Positions 1 through 12,900 of a stretch of 64,000 bases of DNA are shown here, one piece after another. Below the pieces are notes generated by a model that searched no databases, was not told the origin of the DNA, and saw only the letters and a program-made list of their open reading frames with translations. Each line of letters starts with the position of its first letter. Position 1 is the first letter of the stretch. The stretch is from Phlebotomus papatasi (lineage: Eukaryota > Arthropoda > Insecta > Diptera > Psychodidae), in contig NC_077222.1 of the NCBI RefSeq assembly GCF_024763615.1, forward strand, positions 58,466,001 to 58,530,000. Reading direction: 5' to 3'. The position numbers were made by a program, and so were the translations under genes.

Positions 1-2885
1 AAAATAAGAAACTGGACAAAATTATGAGTCTTTCTCCTATCATATATTTTTTCTTTTAATTGATTTATTAGATAATCTATTCAATTCTGTACTTGTATAT
101 AGTTATAACCAGAAATTTAACCATGGACAATGCCAAATTATCTCATACATTACACCACTTAGATCTTATTCGAAACACTTATACACACTTATATGGGCTT
201 CAGACTTAAGGTTTAGCTATATGGCTTAACTACTCTAATTTTTCATCAATTACGATTTTTTGGAAAAATTTAACTTAGGATTGGATTATTAAGGACAAAT
301 GACCTATTAGGCTCTCAAAAAGCAATAAAATTGCTCGCTATTTTAAGATTTTGAGACATTCGGGAACTGGGCTAAACCTCTTGTTTGAAACTGGCCTTAC
401 CTCCCATCTAAAGAGAGAAACCAAACTAGCTCTATTTATTTTTATTTTATTTATTGTGATTACACTCGAGTCCTTTCAAGTAATTATATGTTTTGCCTTT
501 TACGGCCACCGCCGTCTTAGTGTTGTAGACCAACCTCCGGAGTGAATACTATGGAAAACTCTGTCACAGGTTGTATATACCAATCATTCATAGAATGCAT
601 AATTTTACAATTCTGCATATATGACATAACAACATATCCTAAACACAGTTATGCAAAATTTAATTTCATACCGGACTTTATACGTTCATACCAAAGCGGA
701 GCATTCTAGGACGATTAAATTACGGATGGAGCATTTTAATTCCCAAATAGTATATTTTTTCTTAGTTTTTTTTCTTCTTATCTTAGCCTTACATTTCAAA
801 TAACGAAATATAACGGGAAGTGGCAGCCACATATCCGGAGAATATGATTTTATTGAAATGAAAGTTTATTAGTTGTCTTGTCACAGACAGAAATTTTTAT
901 TATCCTTGAGCAATCATGATAAATTTTGTGCTAAATGTACATATGAAATTCATAAGTTTCTCGTTTGGTTAATTGCATTGGGTTTTATACTGAAAATAAA
1001 AATTTATTTGAGAAGAATTATTATATGATTTTTTAATGGACAGAGATGGCAAAGCGTCTCAGCTTTGTGGAATGCTCGAACTCACAAAGTAGAGCTTTCC
1101 GTGTTTTGGTGCTTACTGGTTTAATAGCCATTAGATTGATTCATAAATCAGAAAAGCATTTCTAAATTGGAAATTAATAAAGAAATGCGTATTTTAGAAT
1201 GTTCTGGTATGAGTTACAAGCATACGGATAAATAAAAAATTTAAATACGAGAAAGATTGTCGTTTATGAATATTTTACTGACTTCTTACCGATTATGACC
1301 AATGCATCCGGTTTGGAAATTTCAAGACCTTTTCAAAAAATCCATATTTAATGAAATTCGTTGAAAACTAGGCCCTCTAGACTGCCTAAACATTGACCTT
1401 CACGAAATTGAAGAAAGTGAATTTTAAAATATGTAATTTGCGCGAAATGTCCGCATGGACTATATCTAAAACATATCCACGATTAAAAGAAATCCTATAA
1501 CGAGCTGTTTTCAAAATAAATAAACCAAAAAAAAACATGGATTTTTGAAGGGCGTGGACGGGAAAAGTAAAAATAAACTTTGGGGCACTGTACAAAAAAT
1601 AAAGGTCTCTAAGCACTAGGAGCTAGGAGCAATTAAAAAAATGCAGAAACGTAATTTTTTTTAAGACAGTTTTTAAAGAAAATTGCTTCTAGTGTGTAGA
1701 CCCTTTTAGAAATGAGATAAAAAGAATGAGATAGCCACATGCAAAATATTTGAAAATGAATATAATATTAATTTTGATTTCATGAAATTGTTTCGATTTA
1801 AAAGGTGTGTTGTAGGCTATACAAGCAGTCAAATTATCATGCAAATTTTGGCAGAAGAAAAAAGAATGTATTTTTTAAATATAACCAATAACAATCTCAT
1901 ATATTAATAATATAAGTTAAACTAAACTCTTTTGAATGCTTATGGCATACTCTAACACATTTTATTTAGAAAATAATTTAGAATAAAATTTACTGGTTAA
2001 TGCCCTGATTACATAAAAATAACATAGAAGGCTACACAAGAAATACTTTTTGATCAAGAAAATTTAGTGAAATCAAAATTCACATTCGGATTATAGATGA
2101 ACTCCTAATAGGCACAAGAAAAGTCATGTTCAAAAGTTTTTGATAAAAAAAGTGGTATAAATTTTGATTTACTAAAATTTTACTAACTTAAAGGTATGCA
2201 AGAGCCATTACTGGTCAAATTTAAATTTTCCTAACTACATTTAATTATTTGTGAAAATAATTGTGTCAAAATTGAGAAACCTTAACTTCCTAAAGTTAAA
2301 TCCATTCTTTCTTGCGGGTCAATCACAAAATACTAGGTTTTCTGGAACCGTACGAAATTTCGGCATAGTTGTATGTAAGTGCCAAGGTTGAAATGTAATA
2401 TTTTTAATACAAATTGATTTTTCTTGCAACTTCTTTTTAAGGAGTGTTGCTTGAAACCATAAAGAAAGATAGTTTATCGTCGTTGTTTTCTCTAAAATCA
2501 CACTTAATACATTTTAAAATGGATAAAATTATAGATTTAGCTTTGAGTAATATTTCGGCCACCTTGATTGCTATAGATATTTTTCCTTTCGGAATCTTGC
2601 CAAATTCTTTTTCACGTCATCTCGTTCGTCGTTTTTTTTTTTGTTTTGACATATTTTGTTTTTTTTTTATTTTATAATCTTTAGTGTGAAAAAAACTAAC
2701 AAATCATGGAAATTTGAGGAACAAAAGAAATGGCCGAAATTGCAAGCTGGTTGAAATTTGGTACACTTCCTCTAATCTATTTTTATTTTAATCAACAATA
2801 AATTTTTCAATAGTTAATTGTCAAATTACTTCATGTAGAAGGGTAATGTTTGAAATTTAAATACAGTGATCTCATAACTTCTTAG

Positions 2886-3052
2886 ATATAGGTTAGGATA
2901 GCCTAAGGGCCTTGACAGACTTGAGGATTAGCCAAGAGACGACTTAGTGTAATTATATTCGAAATAATGATTAAACCACATTTCTATCATTTTCCATTAA
3001 GCCGTCTCTCGGCTTAAGTCCTTAGTGTGTCAAGGACCTAAGTTGCCTAATC
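2886..3052. mobile_element. MITE-like hairpin, about 165 bp
   Basis: The left part (gccttgacagacttgaggat, then agccaagagacgacttag) is complementary to the right part (taagccgtctctcggcttaa, then gtccttagtgtgtcaaggac). The two arms pair over most of their length with a short loop near 2950-2985. No coding capacity. It looks like a non-autonomous DNA element; the exact ends were judged by eye. Confidence 0.55.
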
Positions 3053-3295
3053 CAGAACTAGCTCCAAATGGGAATTTAAAAAAAAAATAATTCGGAATTC
3101 TAGATTTTTTTTAATAAACACAGTAATAATTTTTTTAATCTATCTCACAATATTAATATTAGATTTTTTCCGCTCCAGATAAATCGAAAATCCATCAATA
3201 TTTATAAGTTTTTAATAAAAAAAATCTCATTTGGAGCATATTCTGAATTAATGCATGGAATATTCACATTCATCTAAACAGTATGAAGCAAAGTA

Positions 3296-3517
3296 GGGGA
3301 GAGTGCCCATGCTTCGTAGGTTGTCAAGCTTCGTAATGATTAATTTTTTCCAATGTTTCTCAATAAATGTGATGTGACTCATCGCACCTATATTTTGAAA
3401 ATTAGTTGACGGTGCCAAATTTATAAAATATATTTCGGAGTAACATTTATTTAGAAACATGGGAAAAATTTAGTCACTATGAAGCTTGGGATCGTACGAA
3501 GTATGGGCACTTTCCTC
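3296..3517. mobile_element. TA-flanked MITE with GGGGA termini (222 bp)
   Basis: Starts GGGGAGAGTGCCCATGCTTC and ends with the imperfect reverse complement GAAGTATGGGCACTTTCCTC. It is flanked on each side by the dinucleotide TA (3294-3295 and 3518-3519), as expected of a TA target duplication. Similar ends recur at 6085, 26397, 37981 and 49101. Confidence 0.65.
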
Positions 3518-3620
3518 TACTGAGCATTTCTCAGCCTTTTAAAAAATGCAAATTGCAATTTTCAACAAAAGAAAAAAATAAACAAATAAAATACAGAAAA
3601 TGAATATGCTCTACTACTAG

Positions 3621-6600
3621 ACACGCCAAGCTAGTGATCGTCCCGAGGGGGATGATTCACAGAATCAGCCACCACCACCCGATACTACATCTCAGTCGTC
3701 ACCAGCCAGTGGATCCCAGAATGTGTGCACAGATGAACCACCCAAAAGTGCAACACCGAGCTCCGAAGGTAACGTTTTCTTTGGCAATCGCCCTCGCACG
3801 ACAGATTTACCAGGGAAGCGTCGTCTCATCTCCAAGAATCAAATGAGAGGTAAACTACCCTCTTCATTTAATTTTCACCCCTTAAAAATCTCCACCCACA
3901 AAATTTACCAATTCCATATGGCATATTGTCAACACCCAAGAGGTGCTATTAATGAGAATTAATGTCAACACAATATATACCCAAAATCCATCCTCTTGTA
4001 AATATTATATTAAACGGAATAGAAAATTAGTTAATTTGAAATTTCGAGACTCTTATACAATGAATGAACAATACTCAAAGTAACATTGAATCCTGTATAG
4101 TAAGTTATTCTCTTTAAGGTCTAAATTCAGTGAAAATTTTATGTTTCTGGAGAAATTTAATTTTCTCTTCACTTTATTTTTCCCCCATATCAGCATTGAG
4201 TGGTTTTTGCTTTGGAATTGGATTTTTTTCAATATAAACTACAGAATAAAAATTTATGAGGTATAGTAGGAAACGGAAATATTGCGCTGAAACTTATTCA
4301 TTTACTAAGATAATTTCATAGAGTTAACAATTTAATTAAATCGATATTTGCATTTTGGACTCAAAAGCATAGAGAGAGGAGAAGTCTTAACCAAGAGATA
4401 ATCTACTTTCTGTTTCTTGCTCTACAAACACTCAAAAGCTCCCCAATTAAGTTTTCAATTTTCATTACTGAGTAACAATATCGTAGTAATTATATTAAAT
4501 TAGTATACAAATTTTCTAGACTGACAAAATACGCTATTAAGCGTTTTTGGTTTTAATAAATTAATGCAAGGGAAATGAAATATATAACGCAGTTGATATT
4601 TGCAATATAACCAATTGTTTATATTGATTCTCCATAAACCACAAAATTGATGTTAGAGCTGTGGCTCACATTCAGTATTTGCAGTGATTCAAACTCGCAA
4701 ATTATATGAAGAAAGTAATGTAAAAAAGTTTTACTATAGCATATAGGGATTGGCTAAATATTTACAAACCTTTCAAAAATACAAATCTTGTATTACCATC
4801 ATTTTTTGATGTTATATTACAACTTTTCATCTGGAAAATTGCATGCCGTATTTGCAAATTGAAAACCCCCTGGTTACAGAATGGTTATTTAGAATAACTT
4901 TCAATTCACCGAGACGAAAAAACCATGATTTATTCAATATCACATTTTCCAAATATAGTTAGCAAGTTTTATCCCTTATATACTTCATCTTGTGCTATTT
5001 ATTTTAAAGAAAAGATTAAGTTTTATCTGATTTCGTAATAATAGGAAATATTTTGCAGTTTTTTATTCAATAGTTTGAAGGATTGCGGTAGCGTTTGAAA
5101 GATAATAGACGTAGGACGGGGTAAATTGATAACGTAAATTATAAAAAAAGTCACAATTTAAATATGAATTAAAATTGATTCTATGTCGCATATACGATGT
5201 TACAGGGGCACAACTCTAACCTGTAGTATTTTCAATACAATTTTTTTGTTACTTATTTATCAGGTGTGTTATCTGGAACCCTGTTATCTGGAATAGTTTG
5301 ACGTACTCCTTTCCTCTTTATTGTGTGGTAAAAATCGAAAAATATATATTGTGTGCTATTTCGGACACTTTTCTGAGAGTCCTTCTCCTTTCTGAACTAT
5401 GCCAAGTACTTTTTCTACAATTTCTCGATCATAGAGTTTTTTCTACTTCTTTGGCATTGTATAACCTCTAAAAATGGAACAAAAACTAAAAATTTATGGA
5501 TTTTTGAGGAATAAAAGAGGTGTCCGATATTGCAAACTGTCTGAAATTTGGCAAAATTCCTCTAGTGCCTTTGCATTTTTATTTAGTATCCCTTTTCTTA
5601 TTTTCTTTTCTGTATCTCTTCACAATATAAGATAGATATAAAACAAAAAAAGGTATAACTTTTAAAGTTTTTCCACTCAAAGTAAACTTGTAGCTTAGGA
5701 TAATAATTGCCCTGTAATATCGAGTGATATGTATAAAAGCTTAGGTTAAAATGGGGTAATTTAGGACCATTTCTAATTTAAAACCTTTAAGATTTCCTCA
5801 CTGTTTAAAGGACAAAGTGAAAAAGAAGACCACAAAATAGAAGAAAAAACGAGTGAGAAAAAATAAACAGTTTTTATTAATAGTTTTTCTTTTGTTTTTT
5901 GCACATTTAGACAACGAGGAAATTATGAAAATCCAGATTTGAAATGGTTCTAAATTACCCCATATTACCATACTTTAAATACCTTTTATTTTGTAAGCAT
6001 GTTTTAGATCCTGTTAAGTTTAACCCAAAATAGGTACGCGCAACAATCCATTTTCACAATTTCAAAATGAATTTTAGACAAGTAGGGGGTAGTGGGGCAT
6101 ACCTTTCAAAGTGGGGCACCTTTGGAATTCGGATTTTTCACCTATTTTTAAATAAAATTGAGCCTTATTGTGATATAATTTAGATGCACAAACAGATTGA
6201 GAAGCTAAATTATATTATGATATGGTTCAGTTCCACTTAAACATATAGGAGAAAAATCCCAATTTCAAAGGTGCTCCACTTCCCCCTAAGGGAGTTTTCA
6301 TTAGAAACATAAACATGATAAATTTTATATAAATAGCAGATAGGTTAATTCAAATTATATTTTCAAAAATATCAATATGGTGCTCCTTCAAAATTACAAG
6401 GTGTTAACTCCGTTTTTTTCGATTTTGAAATTTTAATGGACTTGGAAAGAGAATTTAATAAATGTTCAGATGACATTAAGACACTAAACTTCGTTATTAC
6501 AAATATTTTTCAAAATTTTTACTCTTTCCTGATCGCTTGCGCAATTTGAAGTAAAGGGGTACAAAATATATTTTTCATTCATATTTTTGTGAAATAGGGG

Positions 6601-9141
6601 TCTAACTCAAGGCAAGTTGATCCTTTTTCATTCTTATTTCCGAAAAAATTGCCTATCACTTAGAATTACAAGAAACCAACTCTGAAAATTAAACATATTT
6701 TGAAAGGTAAAAGTATGAGTTTCGATGTTTATATTAATGCTCAGACAAATAGAAATGAAATAAATTGTTTTTGTCCAGACATTAAAATTGAAATAATTAT
6801 TGAATTTTTCATGCTGTTTTTCGAAAATGGCTTAGAATGAGTTAGTCCCTTGTAATTGCCAAGGAGCGATATTGCTCGATAGTATAGTAGTCATCGTACT
6901 CATATAGAGTACTTCAATTAATACCAAATTAAAACAATTATTAAACCGTCTATCAGCCTGTCTAATAATAGATGATGGCAAGGGAGTCATCTGACACTAA
7001 ATTGATTTTTTTAGGACAATAAAGGGCAATAAAAATCAGCTAAAGCTTGGCATAATTTTGTTTTTTGCTGGGTAACAACAGATGGTAAAGAATTTTAGCT
7101 GTCATATGCTCTTAGACTTACATTAGTTTCTCAATTTTAAATAATTTGATTATATGAAAATTCTTTCATATTCAAATTATACATTTATTTATGAATTAGG
7201 AATGAGTAGTATGATATGAAATAACTGTCGTAATACCTTTTCCACATCTTTTTTTATAATAAAAAAAGAGAAACCTTTTATTAATGCTCTGTCTATATAT
7301 AAGTTCAGTAAGACATCTGTAGAATATTTTGTTAAATCTAAAATATTTTGTTAAATGTATTCTGGAAACATTTATGTCCAATTATCCCCACCATCCCCGC
7401 TCTTTCCAATTTTAATATGTAAATTTAATTAGAATTTTTTTTTAAGTAAAGTTCTATACAATTAAAAAAAATACATAGAAATCGGTTAAAATTCTGAAAT
7501 TCACGTAAAATATGCACAGATTTTAGATCGCCTTTTACGGGTATTTCGTGTAGTTTTCGCACAATGTGTCATGTGAAATACTCATAGTATTTTAGAATTT
7601 ACATGATAACTTTTGTGAAAGTTTCTTAACATACTCAGAAAAGGAGCTCTCAGATCGGTGAATTTTTCACGTGATAATCTCACCGTTTCAGAATTCATAC
7701 CCAGGACGTAACGTGAGATTAACGGTTAATTTTAACCCCTAAACATCATGAATAAATATCATGAAATTTCTATAATCCTTACATTAAAGCTTTTTTATAT
7801 AAATAATACTAATTTTCCTTCCTAACATAAAAGCGAATTTTAATTCTAAAAGATCATTATAGAAACAAATATAATGTTCTTACATGGCCCTATTGGAGTC
7901 CAGATTAATATCCTGAAGTTGTATAATAAAAAGTCTTTGACAGTGCGACCTTTACGCGAGATCGGTGCTGATTATGCAATATTCTTTCTAAGGAAAACTA
8001 TAACATCCCGCTGTCTAATTCTATCCCTGACTAATGCTACCCCAGTCTCCTTGCGTAAAACTATTTTTAAAATAACCCATCCACATAATACACCGATTTA
8101 ATTATCGAGAAAACAAATTTGGTAGGTGTATCTGAGATTGTGATATGACCTCTGCTACAAACCGCAAGTGCATATCTTTTATCGTTCCCTCACCACAACA
8201 CCGTTCTGATTTTCTCGCTGAAGAGTTTTATAAAATCTCAGAAATTACCCCGTTATACAATAGGAATAGACAATCGTACGAACGTTTGACTAGAATAATT
8301 TTCTATATCAAACTTTTCATTTTTAGATTTAAAAAAAAATCACTGAAATGCAAATAATAATAATTATAATTTAAAATTCCCTTCTCAGCGATAATGTCAA
8401 AGAACTAAAAAGATTTTTGCTTACTTTCCCAATATATTTTTCGGTATTTGTCTAGTCAAAGAGAATCCTTGCTGAAGCTCCTTGACATTAAGTTGATTTT
8501 CTGGGATACTTCAAGGACCAAAGTTTGAATAAATATTTACTCAATTTCCTCAGACTTCCGTGAGGCTTTTCGTCTTTTCGACAAGGATGGGGATGGAAGT
8601 ATCACGAAAGAGGAACTAGGAAGTGTTATGCGTTCCCTCGGGCAATTTGCACGTGTGGAAGAGCTTAAGGAGATGCTCCAAGAGATCGATATGGATGGAG
8701 ATGGAAATGTGAGTTTTGAGGAATTTGTAGACATCATGTCCAATATGACGGATACAGCTGTAGAATCAGCAGCTGATCAGGAAGAACGTGAACTACGTGA
8801 TGCATTCCGAGTGTTTGATAAACACAATCGTGGATACATAACAGCTAGTGACTTGCGGGCAGTATTGCAGTGCCTTGGCGAGGATCTCGATGAAGATGAA
8901 AGTGAGTGATATGGCGAACATATGACTGTATCAATTACCTCAATTAATTACACTTAATTTTATTTATTTTCTTCCTAATCCGACAGTTGAGGACATGATT
9001 AAGGAGGTGGACGTTGATGGGGATGGACGCATAGATTTCTATGAATTTGTACATGCTTTGGGTGAACCTGAGGATTCGCAGGACAATGAAGAAGAGGACG
9101 ATGCGATTTCTCCCCTACCCACTCCCCTTCCCATCCACTAA
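3621..9141 (+). CDS. EF-hand calmodulin-like protein, CG11638-type (3' three exons)
   Basis: Coding exons 3621-3849, 8554-8901 and 8987-9141 (stop TAA at 9139-9141), with clean GT-AG borders and one continuous frame; 243 residues are visible. The first visible exon begins at an acceptor in phase 0, so the N-terminus is missing. Residues 1-70 are a polar linker rich in P, S and Q. Then come two EF-hand pairs with loops DKDGDGSITKEE, DMDGDGNVSFEE, DKHNRGYITASD and DVDGDGRIDFYE. Loop 3 has Arg where a Ca ligand is usual and is probably a weak site; the other three keep the Asp/Gly/Glu pattern. The C-terminus is acidic, then proline-rich. The pattern resembles the fly calmodulin relative CG11638 as I remember it, hence the tentative assignment. 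Likely role: cytosolic Ca sensor; the targets cannot be read from sequence. Confidence 0.88.
5744..5970. mobile_element. MITE-like element with 'ggggtaattt' ends
   Basis: The left arm reads aaaatggggtaatttaggac and the right arm reads gttctaaattaccccatatt. The inner parts also pair (aaacctttaag / gaggaaatt regions) and flank an A/T-rich loop. A relative lies at 19103-19318, where the ends read tagggtaattcggaatcat and atgattccaaattgcccca. Confidence 0.5.
6085..6286. mobile_element. TA-flanked MITE with GGGGG termini (202 bp)
   Basis: Left end GGGGGTAGTGGGGCATACC, right end GGTGCTCCACTTCCCCC, each flanked by TA (6083-6084 and 6287-6288). The sub-terminal ttgaaattgggatt-type arms also pair. It belongs to the same TA/GGGG group as 3296-3517. 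Confidence 0.6.
6376..6872. mobile_element. MITE, 'gctcctt...aattacaag' inverted-repeat family, copy 1
   Basis: The ends tgctccttcaaaattacaag and cttgtaattgccaaggagcg are reverse complements, with further pairing in gtgttaactc / gagttagtcc. A second, better conserved copy is at 40484-40996 with the same interior (ggggtacaaaatatattt / ggggcacaaaatagattt). About 500 bp, non-coding. Confidence 0.65.
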
Positions 9142-9922
9142 GTCGCGTCACATAAAATGATTATCAATCATTCTCACTTGTGGCAACTGATTCCATTTTG
9201 ACCAACTTCTCCGAACCCCTCTCAGAGAAATAATTAATTCCCAACTCTATTGGACCGAACTTCTCTCTCTCTCTCTTCATAAATCACACCCACCACCACC
9301 CACATCCTTCAACTGGGTCCATTTGGTAACTTATCTACTGACCCAACTTCTAAACAACATATCAGTTGTGCAACACTTTACCAAAGGAACATTCATTATT
9401 AAAATCACAATGGAAATGAGGATTAACATTTTATCGTCCTATTTGCTCGTACAACTTTTTGCGTGTGACAATTTTAATCGTATTGAAAATCATAAATGAT
9501 CACTATTAAATGATAAATCAAATCAAAAAAAAATCTTAACAAATTAAAAGACAAATTAAAGAAAATGTATCGTAAACTTATGAGAAATATAGCGCAAATT
9601 GACACTATTTATGGGCTCGAATTTTAAATGTAAGGCGGCACAAATGTTGAATTTCAACTTTGTACCAAAAATATTTATTTATTTTTTTCTCTTTAAATCT
9701 CCATTAAATTTGATCAATTCTATTTCGAAAATTTTGATGTAAAAAAAAACTCTTTGAAAAATATCTTTACACAACACAATTGAAATTAAAAATATTAAAA
9801 TGTTTGTGTAAAATTTCAGTGTGTCTATAAATAAAAGATAATGATTCAAATTGGAAAGATTCTCATTGTCTAATCATCCTAAAATTTTTGAGAGAAATAA
9901 AAGAAAAGAAAAAAAAAGTTGC
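9142..9922. other. intergenic: convergent 3' ends of the EF-hand gene and PGAM5
   Basis: About 780 bp between two stop codons facing each other. It must contain both 3'UTRs. An AATAAA-like run (ataaataaaagataatg) occurs near 9829. A pyrimidine-rich tract (ctctctctctcttc) is at about 9261-9276. Nothing else recognised. Confidence 0.55.
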
Positions 9923-12900
9923 TTATCTGCAAGTCACGTATTCAGGTGGAATATGGCCAGAATCTCCAAGACCTCGCAGCAGAACACGTCCAGATGGAAG
10001 AATGGAGATCCATGTTATTGATGCATGATTTAGAGAAATTCTCAGCCAAGCTTCAGGAGGAAACTGCAAATATTATCAAACGTACAATATTTTAGATACT
10101 TGTCAGTCAATTGCCACGGTCAATTGGAAAAAATAGGAAGGTAACATCAGAGTCCAAATTCACGACCATAACCAGATAAGTTTTTGACTGCTCGTTAATA
10201 TATTTTGTAAAGATAATTTTGCCTCACTGCTTAAAAGAAGGGTAAGTGTCTCGGACTAATACAAAATGGAGTGTTGTACGAGATAATTGGTTTCGGTCCT
10301 GGCTATATTTCTGATTAACCAGGCAATCGTTCGGAAATTTGGAATTAGGTCTTTATAATTTTCTTTAGATGATTAGAATACCAAAAAAAATTAGAGATAA
10401 AGGAGAATATTTTTGCACAGGATACATGTTCTCACATAGGGCCCCGGTCAAAATCCCGGACGCCAAAATCCTGAACTCCAAAATATCGAAACCCACAATC
10501 CTGAAAGAGCTAAAATTCGCACTTCCCAGAGGCAAAGGAAAATTTTCTGTATTTTTTTTTTAGAAATTATTCCGCACTCTACACATTGTCCTCCGTCTAA
10601 TTTTATTCCTTTCAGAATTTTGATCGTTCAGAAGTTTGGCTTTCGGAATTTTAGATTTGGGATTTTGTCTGCCACCGCTTTACATATAACCTTTTTCATG
10701 GATTTGATATATATTCAAGGATTTAACAAAGAAATCTTTAAAATTGCAGGGAATATGAAGAGATATAGGTCTATAGTTTTTTTTAGGGAAAATCTTCCTT
10801 GAGTTCTGCTACACATACAAATAGCTTTTAGACATCAACAGCCTTCGATGTAAAGTTATTGAGATAAAATAAGTTTTAAAAAAATATTTCTACATATGAG
10901 GCGCTCGGAGCAAAAAAACTCTAAGTCGTAGGAGAGACTGGGGCACATGTAACCATTTTCGATAGATGCGAATTTGAGGTGATTTTCCAAGGACACCGTG
11001 ATTTTTTGGAAAATATTTCTTAGCTCATGTTTTACCCTTGGGTATAGGCAATTCGTCGAGGGTAATGCGGATGCTGGAAAACAATTGGGTTTTCCATAAA
11101 AATAAAATTTGTGTCACTGTGCATTTTTCTCTTTTCACAAAATACCTGGGGTAGAAGTAAACACTTTCTGGGGAGGATGTAAACACCCTTTTTTCCACCC
11201 TTGAAATTAACTTTGCACCACTTTCGATTATTTTAATTACTTAAGAGATATATAAAAACTGTATATTTTTCAAAAAATCACGACACTTTTTACAAAGAAT
11301 AATTAAAATAGCAAAAAAACCAAAAGCATGCATATCAAAGACAGTTTTCTCTCTCTCTTCTTTTTATGTTTTTTTTTTTTTTTGGCTGTCAGACTCAATC
11401 AGGTCCATATAGCCATTTCGCTCACTCTTATTTACTCATCTCTCCTTATCATTTTTCTTTTTGCTCCATCACAAATCCTTTTTTGCTCCCTTATCTTTTA
11501 TCATACTTCCTTCTTGATATTTTTGCGTTCAGTTTGTAGCTTTTAAGGACGGTGAAAAACTGTTTCCCAATTATTCACCGGACGCGCTTCGATCAAGGAT
11601 CGAACCGAGGGCCTCTGCGTCACAAAGCCAACACTTTGCCCATTGAGCTACCGAGACCCCTAAAAGACAGTTTTCAATGGATATTCCCCATATTTTGACA
11701 TCATGTGACTTTTTATTGAACACAGCGCCACCAATTTTTTTCGTAATCTATGAATTATAGATATTTCGCATGAAGGTCAATTTCCCGCTCTTTTACCTAC
11801 TCATTTTGTGAAATTGAAATTGCCTGTTTACATCTACCCCAAATGCTGTTTCCTGACCAATTATTAATTCTTTTGAAATAATGAGAATCTCAATTTGTCT
11901 AGTAAATGCATAAATATAATCCTAAAAGATGTAGGAAAGAACTGGTATTGCTACATTTTGATTATTTTACACAGTTTTTAATTTCCAGGTGGAAATCCAA
12001 ATGACCAAAATAATTGAAATATCAACATTTTCGGGAAAAATGATTTTTATTTTTAAAGTATTAGGATTATATTGACCAATTAATTTGTGGACATACATCC
12101 CCATGGTATCTATGAATGCTTATGGGTTTTATCCTCTGGAGTCTTAAAATTATTGGAAAAAATCACAGTGTTTACAACTGTGTTAATCTAAAAGGGTTAA
12201 TCTAAAATTGTTTGACAAGTGACTGAAATAGCTTGTATTTCTGAAATTCCCGATTTTTGGGAACGGGGCTAAATAACTAGTTAGAACATTGCTTTAAAAC
12301 TAAAGGGAAAGAATAAAACTAAGACTGTCATATGTCCCTCATGAAAAGCATTTTTTTGGGGAAACGGGGGAAACCAATAAAAACCCAAAGTCAATATCAT
12401 TCACTGTTTGGCATCCTAGATTTAAAAGCAAAGCAACGCAAAGTTGGTAAAATCAGAAATTTTTCTGTGATGAAAATATACGAAAAATCTTAGTTCTGCC
12501 CAGTATTAAAAATGATCTTTTATCTATTATAAAAATCCTGGATAAATGCTGGTTCATCAAGTTTTCTTTTAAGACTAATTTTCCAAAAGTTTATGAACAT
12601 TATAGAAGTTATTGAAGACCTTTTGAGAATTGTTATTTGAAAATATACGACACATTTTTATGCATAAATTTATTGTTCTAAGTTCTTATGGCGCTGGCAC
12701 ACCTTTTCAATTGAGTGAAATTCAGTCGATTGGAATTTTACCTCTTACTCTTTCAAATTGAAATCAGATAAAAATGAAAATTCAATTTTTATTTGACAGA
12801 AAGAGACAGCTATATTTTATTTCAGATTGAAAGAGTAAGAGGGAAAATTTCAATCGATTGAATTTCACTAAATTGAAAAGGTGTGCCAGCGCCATTATAT

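Larger units (their letters stand above)
1..3620. other. non-coding stretch left of the EF-hand gene (intron or upstream)
   Basis: I see no convincing coding exon here. The first recognisable exon of the EF-hand gene opens at 3621 with a splice acceptor, so at least the right part of this stretch should be intron, and N-terminal exons may lie here unseen or outside the window. Repeats visible: a diverged copy of a 'gcttcagac...gggctaaacc' element at about 190-386, a hairpin element at about 2886-3052, and a TA-flanked hairpin at 3296-3517. A segment at 2700-2780 resembles 5490-5570. Confidence 0.5.
3850..8553 (+). other. 4.7 kb intron of the EF-hand gene, repeat-rich
   Basis: Donor GAG|GTAAAC and acceptor CTCAG|ACTTCC restore the frame QMRDFREAF. 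No coding exon was recognised inside. It holds hairpin elements at about 5744-5970 (ggggtaattt / aaattacccc ends), 6085-6286 and 6376-6872, plus a segment at 5490-5570 that resembles 2700-2780. Confidence 0.7.

Noticed and set aside
11580..11660. Functional tRNA gene on the minus strand
   Set aside because: A and B boxes are present, but the sequence does not close a normal acceptor stem, continues into a SINE body with a poly-A tail, and has a target duplication.
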